Assembly: GCA_029582155.1 (NCBI GenBank)
Contig: CM055895.1
Coordinates: 51,985,250 to 52,049,249, forward strand
DNA length: 64,000 nt
From: Panopea generosa
Lineage: Eukaryota > Mollusca > Bivalvia > Adapedonta > Hiatellidae
Reading direction: 5' to 3'
Part shown: piece by piece, positions 13,555 to 24,400 of the stretch
Position numbering within the stretch: the first letter of the stretch is position 1
Layout: every line of letters begins with the position of its first letter
Made by a program: the position numbers and the translations under genes
The notes under the pieces: model-generated
Databases searched by the model: none
Told to the model about the DNA's origin: nothing
What the model saw: the letters and a program-made list of their open reading frames with translations, nothing else

Positions 13555-14590
13555 CTAATTTTCTCTTCAACAAATCTTTTAGGAGACAACCGTGCAATGC
13601 TACAAATAAAAGATCTAGGCCTTGAACTTTCAGAGAAATAATTTTGTAAAGTATCACTTACAATGTGCTCAAAGCGCTGTGACAGGGGCATTTGTGATTA
13701 AATCACACAAGTTCAAATACTTGTTCAAGATATTGCATTTATGTAACTTCTGTACAAGTTTTGTTAAGATTCAATAAAAAATGATTGATTGATTGATTGA
13801 TTGATTGAATATTTAGGGTCATTTTCATGCCATCGAGGGCTAACAGACGATCAGTTAACCTAACCACTGTTTCCTGGAATTAACCAGTACTCAAGCACAC
13901 CCCATCTCCGCAAGTAACTGATAACTTTCCCACTTGAATCAGTGGTGAAAGACGAATGATAATGAGACACAATGTGTATATCAATCATCACGGAGACTGT
14001 TGTCGGGCGGTTGAAAAATGAAGATTTCCCATATATATCTCTATGTAAAAACAGTGACCCCTGTGGTAGCCCCAAATTTGACCTCAGGGACCCAACTTCA
14101 ACAAATCTTTCAGCGGACCTCCATGCAATATTACATGTAAAATATCTAAGGTCTAGGCCTTAAACTTTCAGAGAAAATCATTTTTTAAGTTTCTCTTAAA
14201 ATGTGCTTTTAAGCCCTGTGGTGGGGACATTTGTGGTCATATCAGCGCTGGTTCAAGAACTTATCCAAGATCTTGTGGTAATATAACTGCTGTGCAAGTT
14301 TAGTTAAGATTCAATGAAAAATGAAGGTGTAATCGCGTCTTCAACATTTTCCCAATATACCTCTATGTAAAACAGTGACCACTATGGCAGCCCAAAATCT
14401 AATTTAAACAAAAAAAAGATATAGGGGACCTCCATGCAATGTTTCATGTAAAAATGTCTATGGTCTAGGCCTTAATCTTCCAGAGAAAATGTTTTTTTAA
14501 GTTTCTTTTACAATGTGCATATAAGCCCTGCAGTGAGGACAATTTTGTGGTCGAATCACACTGGTTCAAAATCTCGATCTGTATCTATTA
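13555..14590. repeat. Dispersed bivalve-type repeat, three diverged tandem copies split by a SINE
   Basis: Three related blocks can be aligned by eye: about 13,555-13,785, 14,010-14,325 and 14,326-14,590. Each contains CAACAAATCTTT or a variant, then a GTCTAGGCCTTAAACTTTCA-like core, then AATGTGCTTTTAAGCCCTGT, then CAAGTTTAGTTAAGATTCAA. The first and second blocks are separated by a SINE (13,780-14,010). I recall tandem repeats of this style as common in bivalve genomes, but that is memory, not a search. Confidence 0.7.
13780..14010 (-). mobile_element. tRNA-derived SINE, family 1, head truncated
   Basis: Same family as 11,484-11,762, in the same orientation. It has the (TTGA)n tail at its left end and the body down to the segment reading ACAGTCTCCGTGATGATTGA on the - strand. 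The tRNA-like head is missing, consistent with 5' truncation during target-primed insertion. It lies between two copies of the dispersed repeat. Confidence 0.8.
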
Positions 14591-14593
14591 GAA

Positions 14594-14775
14594 TGAGGAT
14601 TTCGTTTCAAACCACTCCAGTTTAATATCAATTTTGTCACGTTTTGACTCAGTTGCTATACTAAACAATTTGGATTCAATTTATTAACGATAATGAGATG
14701 CTTTTTATACATTTCAATATATATTTTTTTATATTTTAAGACATTTCTAGCATATTTTCCTAATATACTCCATTT
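14594..14775 (+). repeat. Inverted-repeat element copy I1, left
   Basis: Begins AGAATGAGGATTTCGTTTCA and runs through TCAATTTTGTCACGTTT to AAGACATTTCTAGCATATTT. An inverted copy lies at 17,135-17,297 and a third copy in direct orientation at 52,566-52,747, inside an intron of the PLP-enzyme gene. With three copies it is a dispersed repeat of about 180 bp. The pair here might also be long terminal inverted repeats of a 2.7-kb element. Confidence 0.75.
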
Positions 14776-14904
14776 AATGCTATTTTCAACACATTTTAAG
14801 GTTATATATGGTATATCCAGTTTTATTAGTGCAGGAAGACCTCAAAAATGAATTTGAGTAGAATGAACGACTGTCCTTCAATAATTAAGTTTTTACACAT
14901 AAGT

Positions 14905-15440
14905 TTTAGGACCGAGAGGGACTACGCCCCTGTAGTAGATCAATAAACGCGATAAACAAAACGCCTTTATGGAGGTCAAACCCCCATCGACGGGATCAGA
15001 AGACCCCTACCAACACTGACCCTCCACTTGTTGCGTCGCTGCCCGATTCGAAGCTCTGACGAGCAGCTAAGGTACGTCCCTGCCTATACACCTTAGGAAA
15101 TATAACTTTGAAAACTGCAATGTGAAAGTCGTTTTCAACAGAATTGATACAAACGTTTTTCATCTCAGAAAAGAATTTCCAACAACAATGAAGCGTTTAC
15201 TCACCATAAGCTGCACCTACGCAAGGCGAAGTAAAACCTCTAATGGCTTTGGTCAAAGGAAAATATCATCAAGACGTGAACCATCATGGCGTCCGCTTAC
15301 ACTTTGTCACTATTTCTCTCACGTGACTTGCTTTTCGCGGGCTTCGTGCAGCTCGTTCTCTTTTATCCAAAGTCACAGAGAAAGTAACTACCCACAACGT
15401 GTACAAATCAAAATTAAAAAAAAACGAGGAAGAGAGGTAG
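14905..15440. promoter_or_regulatory. CpG-rich island, possible divergent promoter, no gene assigned
   Basis: This stretch is much richer in CG dinucleotides than its surroundings (for example ACGCGATAAACAAAACGCC and CATCGACGGGATC). It has features of a divergent promoter. On the + strand, ATCATGGCGTCC at 15,283-15,294 opens a frame reading MASAYTLSLFLSRDLLF and ends at a GTAACT donor-like site. On the - strand, CTTATG is followed by a good donor, GTGAGTAAACG, near 15,195-15,210. A further donor-like GTACGT lies near 15,073 on the + strand. No downstream exons could be linked, so this may be a true orphan promoter, a first exon of an unrecognised gene, or captured sequence between inverted repeats. 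Confidence 0.4.
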
Positions 15441-16014
15441 ACGGCAAGGGGGCAGTTGCTAAACATTTGGATTGAATTTTCTTAAGGGTTACTCCACCAG
15501 CCGCCTTCCACACCCCTCACGTTTTAGTATTCTATAGGGTTTTGTGTATTAAGATCGTTGTTGGTTTGGATAATATTTTTAACTTATTTGGAACATTTCA
15601 AGACCATTGTCATGTTTGAAATGTGAATTCAGAAGGAAAAAAAGAAAATTAGAGTATGAATGCCAAGTTCGGAAGTTTAAATTCGTTTTATCATACTGGG
15701 CAGACATAAATCTCTTGGATGACCCGATCCTACTTTTCTCATCTTGCTTTGGTTTGGCAAAAGTGACAAAAATAAAATGTAAGTTTCACTTCTTTCATAT
15801 AGGTATTTTTATGTATGACAAGCATGCACACTTTTTTTTACTATAAAATAAAGTACAAAATCAGTGAAAGGCTTACACCTCTTTGCCACCACCTCCACCA
15901 CTTGCCGTGATGCCCAGTATTGAGCGTACAATATAGATAAAAATGCATTATCTTTATTTTTTATGGTCTTATTGTTATTTGAATGGCATTCTCAATTTAT
16001 ATAAAACAATCTGA

Positions 16015-16275
16015 GAGCATTGTCTTTTACACCGTACAGCGGATATTGCCCTAAAGATATAAGCATATTTTTCTAAAGTTCCAAATGATTCTTGTCAGCA
16101 AGGTAAGTTGAAACCCAAATATCTGTTTTTAGACTATAACATTATAGATTTATGTAGTTAATAAGCGACCGATGTGTGAATGCTTTACATCATGTGAAAT
16201 AGCTCAACGCTATGTTGAAATGGTGACATGTGCCTATTTTACTCTTTTTCGTCTTATTTTTGCCATGAGTGGAAA
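16015..16275 (+). repeat. Inverted-repeat element copy I2, left
   Basis: Contains CGGATATTGCCCTAAA, AAATGATTCTTGTCAGCAA and TGAAATAGCTCAACGCTATG, each matched in order by the reverse complement of 17,845-18,150. Identity is moderate, with small gaps. No protein coding is evident. Confidence 0.7.
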
Positions 16276-17134
16276 AATCTGATTCGCCAGATTTATTTAG
16301 TTAAACATATGGCGGAAGTAGGCCAATTTTCAGGGTTGTATGTAATAAAATGGCCGCGAAATAGGACCAGAACGAAAACCAGTACACCTGGTTTCGAAAT
16401 TGTTCTCACAAAAGTAATACTGGGTAGGCCTACTGTATTTCTCTGTACTGAGGATTGGGATTTAAACATGTGATAAATTGACTTTATTGTGCCATTATTT
16501 TGCATTTCTCGGTCCCTGTAATCTTATTTCATTCCAGTTATAACAAAATGTTTCCGCGTGTTACGTTTAGACTTAAATGTAGATATGTATGCTTTATTTC
16601 TAATTTATTAAAAAAAGAATGCTACAATTACGCAAGGAATTATATAGAAATATAAGTCCTTGAATTACGTAACTACTATATAGTTTTCGCCATATTTAAT
16701 AGATTTAGTCTTAAAACAAATTTTATATTTAATTTTTTAAATATGGGTGACTGTTTCTGAGAATTTTTACATTTGAGATAGTTTCGTGATATTTTCAAGT
16801 ACTTTTGCGATACTATTATTATCTTATAACCATTTATAGGCGTGCTGATTGGTTTTAGCTCGATTGCGAAGTTAGCTCATAGCAAATATGAATCACTTTC
16901 ATGTCTGTCAGTTTCCTACAACGAGTACTGAGTGACGGAGAAAGCCATAGGTTCAAATTCGCCGCCTTTGGTTGTATAGATATAAAGAATTGATTTATAT
17001 GTTAATCTGTGCATTCCAATATTTTAAGAAAGTGATACTTATTCACCATAGTTCATTAGAAGTTCACCTACAAGTAAAATACATTTACAGTGTTTCCTCA
17101 ATAGCTGCTTGTGTGTATTTGATGTATTGAAATT

Positions 17135-17297
17135 GACTTAAAGGGAATATATCAGGAAAACACGCTAGAAATGTCTTAAAAATAAAATAATTATTAAAAT
17201 GGATAAAAAGCACGGTTTGATATGGCAAACGTGACAAAATCGATATTTAAATTGGAGTGGTAAATTTGAAACGAAATCCCCATTCTAAGAATAAACA
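17135..17297 (-). repeat. Inverted-repeat element copy I1, right
   Basis: Reverse complement of the 14,594-14,775 repeat. Read on the - strand it starts AGAATGGGGATTTCGTTTCA, passes through ATCGATTTTGTCACGTTT, and ends near GTTTTCCTGATATATTCCC. Confidence 0.75.
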
Positions 17298-17514
17298 ACC
17301 CTTAGCATAACCATATTGCTTGACGTCATTCGGACTCTTTAGTTTAAACAATATTTATTCGTTCTCTTCTAAGATGAACCAATTTTTACTACGTGTAAAC
17401 CTGTTTCAATGGCGGATCTATATTTTAGAAATTCGGTATACACCCCCTCTCCCATATGTTATTAAAATGCTTTATATTTCTACTGAAAACGTGCTTGCAT
17501 GTTCAGATTTTGGG

Positions 17515-17535
17515 CCCCCCCCCCCCCCCCCCCCC
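17515..17535 (+). repeat. Poly-C tract, 21 bases
   Basis: A run of 21 C residues preceded by TTTTGGG and followed by TCAACCGAGATCCTGGATCC. The length is typical of an expandable homopolymer, and the G-rich strand could form a quadruplex. The flanks resemble ends of a small DNA element, with GGCGGATCTAT at about 17,413 and GATCCTGGATCCACCCC at about 17,545, but the match is weak. Confidence 0.9.
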
Positions 17536-17844
17536 TCAACCGAGATCCTGGATCCACCCCTATGTATAACGGGTCAATTTGAAATCAAAATGAATCACGG
17601 GACTCATTTAATACGTCACAAAATATGTTGCACTTTTAAGTTGAACTGGGAATCTATTGCGGGAATATATATTATATGATATATATAAAAAAACAATTTT
17701 AACCAAATTTAAAAATCCGGATAAATTAAAAAACGTTTCTTTGAAATTGGTGTATTCTGTATCTCAATACATACAACCATGAAAGGTTTACTTGTCCTAT
17801 ATGTCTAACTAAAAAATCTGTCGATTTGGAATTTTTCACAACAT

Positions 17845-18150
17845 GGCAAAAAATAAGACGAAATTGCGTAAAATGCGCATAAGCCCATACCCGTTTATCA
17901 AATGATAAGGTTGACAGTGAATCGCAATTTTTATCATTTCAGCATAGCGTTGAGTCATTTCACGTGTTGTAAGCCTAGAGCATTTTCACATCTTATTAAT
18001 CCCATACAGCATATATGTTATTTTCACATAAAACAGTAGATAATTTGGTTTGAACATACATTGTTGACAAAAATCATTGGAATTTTAGAATGAGAAAATT
18101 TATTTTTATTTTATGGCAATATCCGGTGTACGTTGTAAAAAGAACATTAT
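17845..18150 (-). repeat. Inverted-repeat element copy I2, right
   Basis: Reverse complement of 16,015-16,275; read on the - strand it carries CGGATATTGCCATAAAA, TGATTTTTGTCAACAATG and TGAAATGACTCAACGCTATG in the same order. It ends about 285 bp before the start codon of the coiled-coil gene. Confidence 0.7.
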
Positions 18151-18223
18151 TTTATAAGTAGCTTATATTTATGTCATTGAATAGTAATATATATCTTGGA
18201 TGAAAAATACGATCTAGCCACTT

Positions 18224-18224
<1 letters not shown>

Positions 18225-18276
<52 letters not shown>

Positions 18277-18286
18277 ACACACACAC
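18225..18286. repeat. Compound microsatellite (C)38(AC)12 upstream of the coiled-coil gene
   Basis: Thirty-eight consecutive C residues pass directly into about twelve AC dinucleotides. The tract ends about 150 bp upstream of the start codon at 18,435, so it lies in the probable promoter. Such tracts form i-motif and G-quadruplex structures and are unstable in length, so the assembled length may be inaccurate. Confidence 0.95.
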
Positions 18287-18434
18287 TTATCTTACAATGC
18301 TAACAATGACATATTTTGGCACTGTGTTTTTTTTTGGAAACAAGAAACGAATTTAATTTTATTCGGGGAATGAATAATTCGGGAACAATATTTTACCGAT
18401 CCATTGTTACACCGGATATCCAATGTAAACAAAG

Positions 18435-21400
18435 ATGGCCGCCTTGAAGAAAGTAAACTTGTCCGGTCAGATATTTGGTGAACAAAATGGTAATAGAACG
18501 TTAGTAAAACATGCAGTGACGTTTTAAAGCAAAAATACGTTTTAATACTTTTAATTATATATGTAATGAGTTATGTAGTCCGCATTTTGTTCCAGTCGTA
18601 TCCATTGTATACCTAATACCTAGTCTCATTTAATCGCCGTAATAGGGGTGAGACTAGACTAGTAGAGGACGATCAAATAAAAAAATATAAAAATCGTTTG
18701 AAAATGTGCTTTGATATGCACAAACCTAATACCTTGTATACTAAATCTGCGATATACCTATTACCGCGAATGACCGTTAAATATCAACCAGGGAAGACAT
18801 GCGCAAAGTTCCATCTTCCGTTAGCGTCGGCATTTCTTTGCATTTCATATCCCCAACTGTTTATTACTCAGCATACTTAAGTAACCTTATTACTGTTTAT
18901 TACTGACGCCATTCTTTACATGTTTGAAAAAAAATTAGACTTGCGGTATTAGGTATGACCAGTATACCAATTACCCGTATATTAACACTATCCCAGACAT
19001 ATGCAAAGCTCCAACTTCCATTAGCATTTGCATTTGTTTACATTTTGTACCGGCAACTGTGTATTACTCAGCACACTTATGTAACTTTATGACTGTTTAT
19101 TATTGATGCCATTATTTAAATGTTTGACAAAGTTTTAAGGTATGACCAGTATAAATGTACTCTCACGTGCAAAGAAACATAAAAGTTCATTCACAAGCAC
19201 TAAAAACTACTGCATATAATACTCTAGTCAGGCCTCAACTCGAATACTGCTGCTCTGTCTGGACTTCCCATACCAACACATTCATTTACCAATTAGAGGC
19301 TGTACAAAAATGAGCTGCTCAGTGGGTTAAACACGACTTTACACTCACTTTTAGTGTCTCAGAAATGCTAAACTCCCTACATTGGAGGCCGGTTGAGCTC
19401 ATAAGGATTGATCAGAGACTAGTCATGTTTTACAGCATTACCCATTATCTTGTGGCAATACCACCAGAAGATTATATAACCCTCAACACAAGACCTAGTA
19501 GATTGTCACATTCAGTATCCTATTGCCAAATTCTGACCCATACTGATTATTATAAGTATATTAGTCATACCTATTACTGTGAGTCTAAAACTTTGTCAAC
19601 CATGTAAATGATTGCATCAATGATAAATAGAAATAAAGTTACTTAAGTGTGCTGAGTAATAGATTTACCTCTGGTACCATTTGAGAATACTCAGACATTA
19701 ACTAAACCAAAAAAAAAAATCATTGACCTCAGCAGGGGTTCAAACTTATATCTCCCCATTTCACAGTGTATGCTCGGCCACTGTTGCCACATGTATAAGT
19801 TATCTCTATGGTGAGTTAGTACATTGTATTACACACTTAAACTTAATTATTTACACAAGTTCCAAACTGCGGCCTCCTACACCACATCTGCTAGTCACCA
19901 ACAGTTAGATGCTAGGTGCTGATACTCTATATATTGTTTTGTCATCATTGGCCTGCCCATCCAGCCCAGGACCCAGGTCAATTTTTTTAGTTGGTCAGAT
20001 TTTAATAACACTTCGTACAAATGTTTATCCCCATAGCATGATGATAGGAATGGTGATAATTGTCATAAATAACAGCTGAAGAGTTATTGCCCTTGAATGT
20101 TTTTTTTTTTCCAGGGTTATAACTTTGTAATGGTTGGCAAGTCCTTCATGGCTGAGTGGCTTAAGGTGCTGTATTTTAATGAATTCTTATCTCTCACCAC
20201 TGAGGTCTTAGGTTCAAGTACAGCTCAATTTAAAAACTTCATGTGAGAAATTTGCCAATTGTTTGCGATAGTAAGGTGCCCCGTGGTTCATCTCTGGTTC
20301 ATTCTGTCATTTGTTTAAAATGGCTCTGAACACTGTTAAAAGTAAAAGAAAGAAAAAATACATTGTTTGCCCATCTTGGACAGTAAAATAGTGTGGAAAG
20401 GCTTGATCAGATTTTCATATATATAACAATTGGTACAATTGTCTATATGTCCAAAGTTGTTGCCCATGATTTAATGAAAATTTACATTAGTGGTTTGTAT
20501 TATATGTGAGTTAGTTATCTAAATACAATAAAATGTTTATGAAACTTTTTACTTCATATACCCCTGTAGTTCAGATTCTAAATGTTGCTATGCCTCTCAG
20601 CCCCAGAACTTATATATGTATCGCTTCTGAGTCAGGTTCGTGGGTGGAACTAGTATTTTGAGTGGTCATGAAGTTGAATCTTGGATCAAACCCATGACCT
20701 CTGATTTGAGCAGCCAATAACTGCATGCTGCACCACCATCCTTTTTATACAGCACTCAATATATGAAATATATAAGTTATGCAGTCAGAAATTTGTGAAA
20801 AAATCTCATAAAATAAAAATGACACATCAGATTGTTTGAAGTATTCCATGTATAATATTTAATCCTGTTGCAAATTTAATGTAAAATTTGAAGAAAATAA
20901 AGTCTAATAAAACGGTTACATACATTTCAAACCTATCACTTGTATGGCTGTCCACTGCCGGTCATATTTTCATTGTGATTGCTTATACGTTTTGGATTGA
21001 ATTTGTTACAGTTTTTATTAGTAACATAGTAATAATTATATGCAAGCAGCCAGGTTAGCTGAGTTGATAGAGTAATCTACCCATAAGAGAGAAGTCCTAA
21101 GTTCAAGTTCAGGACAGAAAGCTATTAAAGTTTTGAGTCCAAAAATTAGAATCAAAACTGAAATATTTATAATTAGAACAATTTAAAAAGAAATCAACTA
21201 CATACTCTTGTTGTATAATTACTTTCAATGGTACTTCAGCAGAAAATATCTGAAAATCACAAGTTTTACTTAACAATTTGCTATTATGTCAAACTCTTTT
21301 ATTTGTTGGTTTGCTGATTTTCTCCCGAATTTTGAATGTGTGGTGGAAAGAAAAATAAAATCAGAATATTCTGTAAAAAAGGGTTTATTTCAAATGATAA

Positions 21401-24400
21401 TACATCTCTAAGTTATATTCATTTTCTTAGTTTTAGATGGTGTTATTCACCATAACCATGATTATGTTGTGTAAAATGTTGTTTTTGTCAAAGAAAATAC
21501 ACCAAGGATACAAAACTTATAATACGAGTTACCAAAATTTATATTCTAAAATAAAAAAAAATCTATTAAACTTGCTTATTATTTAATGCAGCCGGATGAG
21601 AACAACTTTTTAGTCTAACTGGACTCAGTCCAAGACATTTCTCTGACACTGAGCTATAGAAAGTTCTGTTGTACCATTCTCCACTATCAGGTTTATAACT
21701 ATACATCCCTTGATAATGTATTTTCAGTTTTGAATAAACCACCAATTCCATCAAGACCATCATCTGGAAAGTTTCTAAACAGAGGTTCTGGGAAATTATT
21801 CCCATCAGCATTCCAGAACAAAGTATTAACCAACAATGCAAGACAGGAGACTCCGGCAAATGCAGATTCAGCAGATGATATGGCTATAGTTCTGCACCCG
21901 TGTTCACAAGTAGAAAATGACACTTCTGAACCCAATACACCAAAATCTGTACCAAACTATTGTAGAAGAACTCAGAGTGCTAAAGCTAGAGTTGTTAAAA
22001 AAGATTCCAGATCGAAAACAACAAGGACTAGGCCTTTAAGTGCAGGAAACGCTTATAAACCAAGATATGACAATGATGACTCAAGAAGCGAAGAAAAACT
22101 TGTATCAGTTGTTGATTTAAACAATAAAGTGATACCAGATTTGTTTGAAATCGAAAGAGAAAAGTTATTGGCACTTCCTGATCCCAGATACTTTATAAAA
22201 GATGCCTTTCCAGAGACAACGCCAATGCACTTCACACGTCCGTCTCAAACGAGTCATGTTCACGATGGAAATGATGTGTGCTATTGTAAGAAGGGAAACC
22301 TGTCTAAAAGAAAACAAAAACAACTTCAACCTTCCGTGTATGGACTTTTGAGACAGAGACAGGTGTACGGAAGTGCACCTGATTTAACAAGTGCTAATAC
22401 TAATTTTGATCAATTTCCATATAAGTTTTCTGCAAATGAGGAAGAATCACAATCCGGGAAAGAAGCAGAAAATGTAAACACAAAAAGGTAATACAGAATA
22501 AAGTACCCAGAATGCTATTCTCCTTCATTTCAATCATACAAATTATATTACGGTCTCCAACTTTTGCTGGGAAAAGTATGAAAAGTGCTTTTTTTATGCA
22601 TATTAATAACAAAGTATGCTGGTCCTCTTATGTGGCTATCTAAAAGTTAATCAAAATATGATGCATTATGTCTGCTTCTAATTTTTGTAGTATTAAGCTC
22701 TTGTGGCCACTTTTGACCTGCATTGTTACATAAATGGCATGTATGGACCAGAAACATGTGGACCATAGTCAATATTCCGTATTTTCACAAATAAACCCAC
22801 TTTGACTATGCATTTCGTAAAAGGGAGTTGTTTTGAATATTTGTGTCTGAGAAATCAGAATTTCAATTTTGTATGGCAAGCTTATTGACTGAGTATTAAA
22901 CACACAAACTAGTATGCTGTGTTATACCTGTAACCATAGATACAAGTCGTGGTCATTATACAGAGTACACAGCGTAGCCTAGCTGTTATATTCACGTGAA
23001 TTGTCATGTAAGAATATAATCTCAGTTCATTAATTTGCTTCATACTTGGATTTGCTGACTATGTTACCTGTATTTATTTTTAAGGTCTATTCCACAAACC
23101 TTGTACCCATTGTTGCCATGGTTATGTGATGATGTTCCACAAGATGTTATAGGTGTCAATCCAGCAGGCTGTCTCATATTTTTGCCATCTGCAGACTGGT
23201 CTGAGCTTCCAGAAGTTCCAGAACCTGTCACCGAGGAGGAAGATTTACCATTTGTAAAAGATATCACTACACCAAGACCTTGGGTAAGTTAGTGTTTGTA
23301 ATCTATGGCCATTCTGCCAGCCCTACAGTAATTGTTGATACTAAATTCAATTTATTGTATTTTTGGCACTGAATTGGTACTTATGGGCCACATGGTATAC
23401 CTATTTTAAGTTGAAGTTTTAGATTGATTGTGTAGTAATTAGCTCAGCCCTTTTGTGAATAACTCTCCAATCCTGGGTAGAACTAATACTGGGTTTGGTT
23501 TTTAATAGGTCTTTGGTTCCAGCCTGGGATTGAACTTGCGACCTCTTGCATGAAAGGCTGTTGTCAACACCCTATCCAATACACCATCAAAGTTTATATG
23601 AATTTTTATAAAGTGTAGTTGGTGATAGAAGTTTACAATATATATATCATACTGGATAAAAATAAAATACTGAAAAAGATTATTATATGTATGTATTTCT
23701 AATTCTTGCCTTGTGTGACATTGTGTTAAACAGTTCTCATTAAAATCACATTGATTTTATTTTATTTCCAGAACCCTAAGAAATACTCCCATCCATTTTA
23801 TGTAAGTACAAAATTCATTCAAATCATTGGATATATTTTATTTAGTACAGTAGTGTATGTATGCTATGGGTACAATGAAAAAAAAAATAGTTGAAAGTTT
23901 GTACATGATTTAGGCAAACTCAGCTGAACTAAATAAAATAGAATCACAAATTTGCTGTTTCTAACATACTTTAGTTTAATATAAAACAAAGTAAAAAACA
24001 TAGTTTTATTTCACTTAAATTTTATATTATACCAATATTCAATACAATTATACATTTGAACTGCAGTAGTGGTTTTAAAACTTTCACCATATGGGAATAT
24101 ATGAATCTTACATGGGTTTTGTGGGTCAGATAGAAAATTCCGTCCAGAGGTATTTATCTATTTTGGTGTGATCAAGGTTCAGCGATTAGCTGATCTGATA
24201 TATTCACAAGAGCTGATGCCGGTAACTTGCAACTTATCATTCTTTTAGCAATAAACATATTACATATTTTTGTTTTTAAGTATTTATGTCATTGTGAAGC
24301 AAAACACAAAATCAACAAATTACATGAATGGTTTATTAATAATCATTATAGAAACTAAATAGAGTTTGAATTTTATTTAAATTTAGACCTTTCGAGGAAA

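Noticed and set aside
15122..15475. 117-codon frame across the CpG island
   Set aside because: Basic, low-information composition with no motif; another frame here has the better start context. Kept only as part of the island description.
21730..21732. Start of the coiled-coil protein at the TTG of exon 2
   Set aside because: TTG is not an expected start here. CAG at 21,725-21,727 is a splice acceptor, and the exon at 18,435-18,489 supplies an ATG in good context and the correct phase.
21566..21935. Antisense frames of 97 and 78 codons over exon 2 of the coiled-coil gene
   Set aside because: They are shadows of the + strand exon, which has consistent splice phases with eight other exons.
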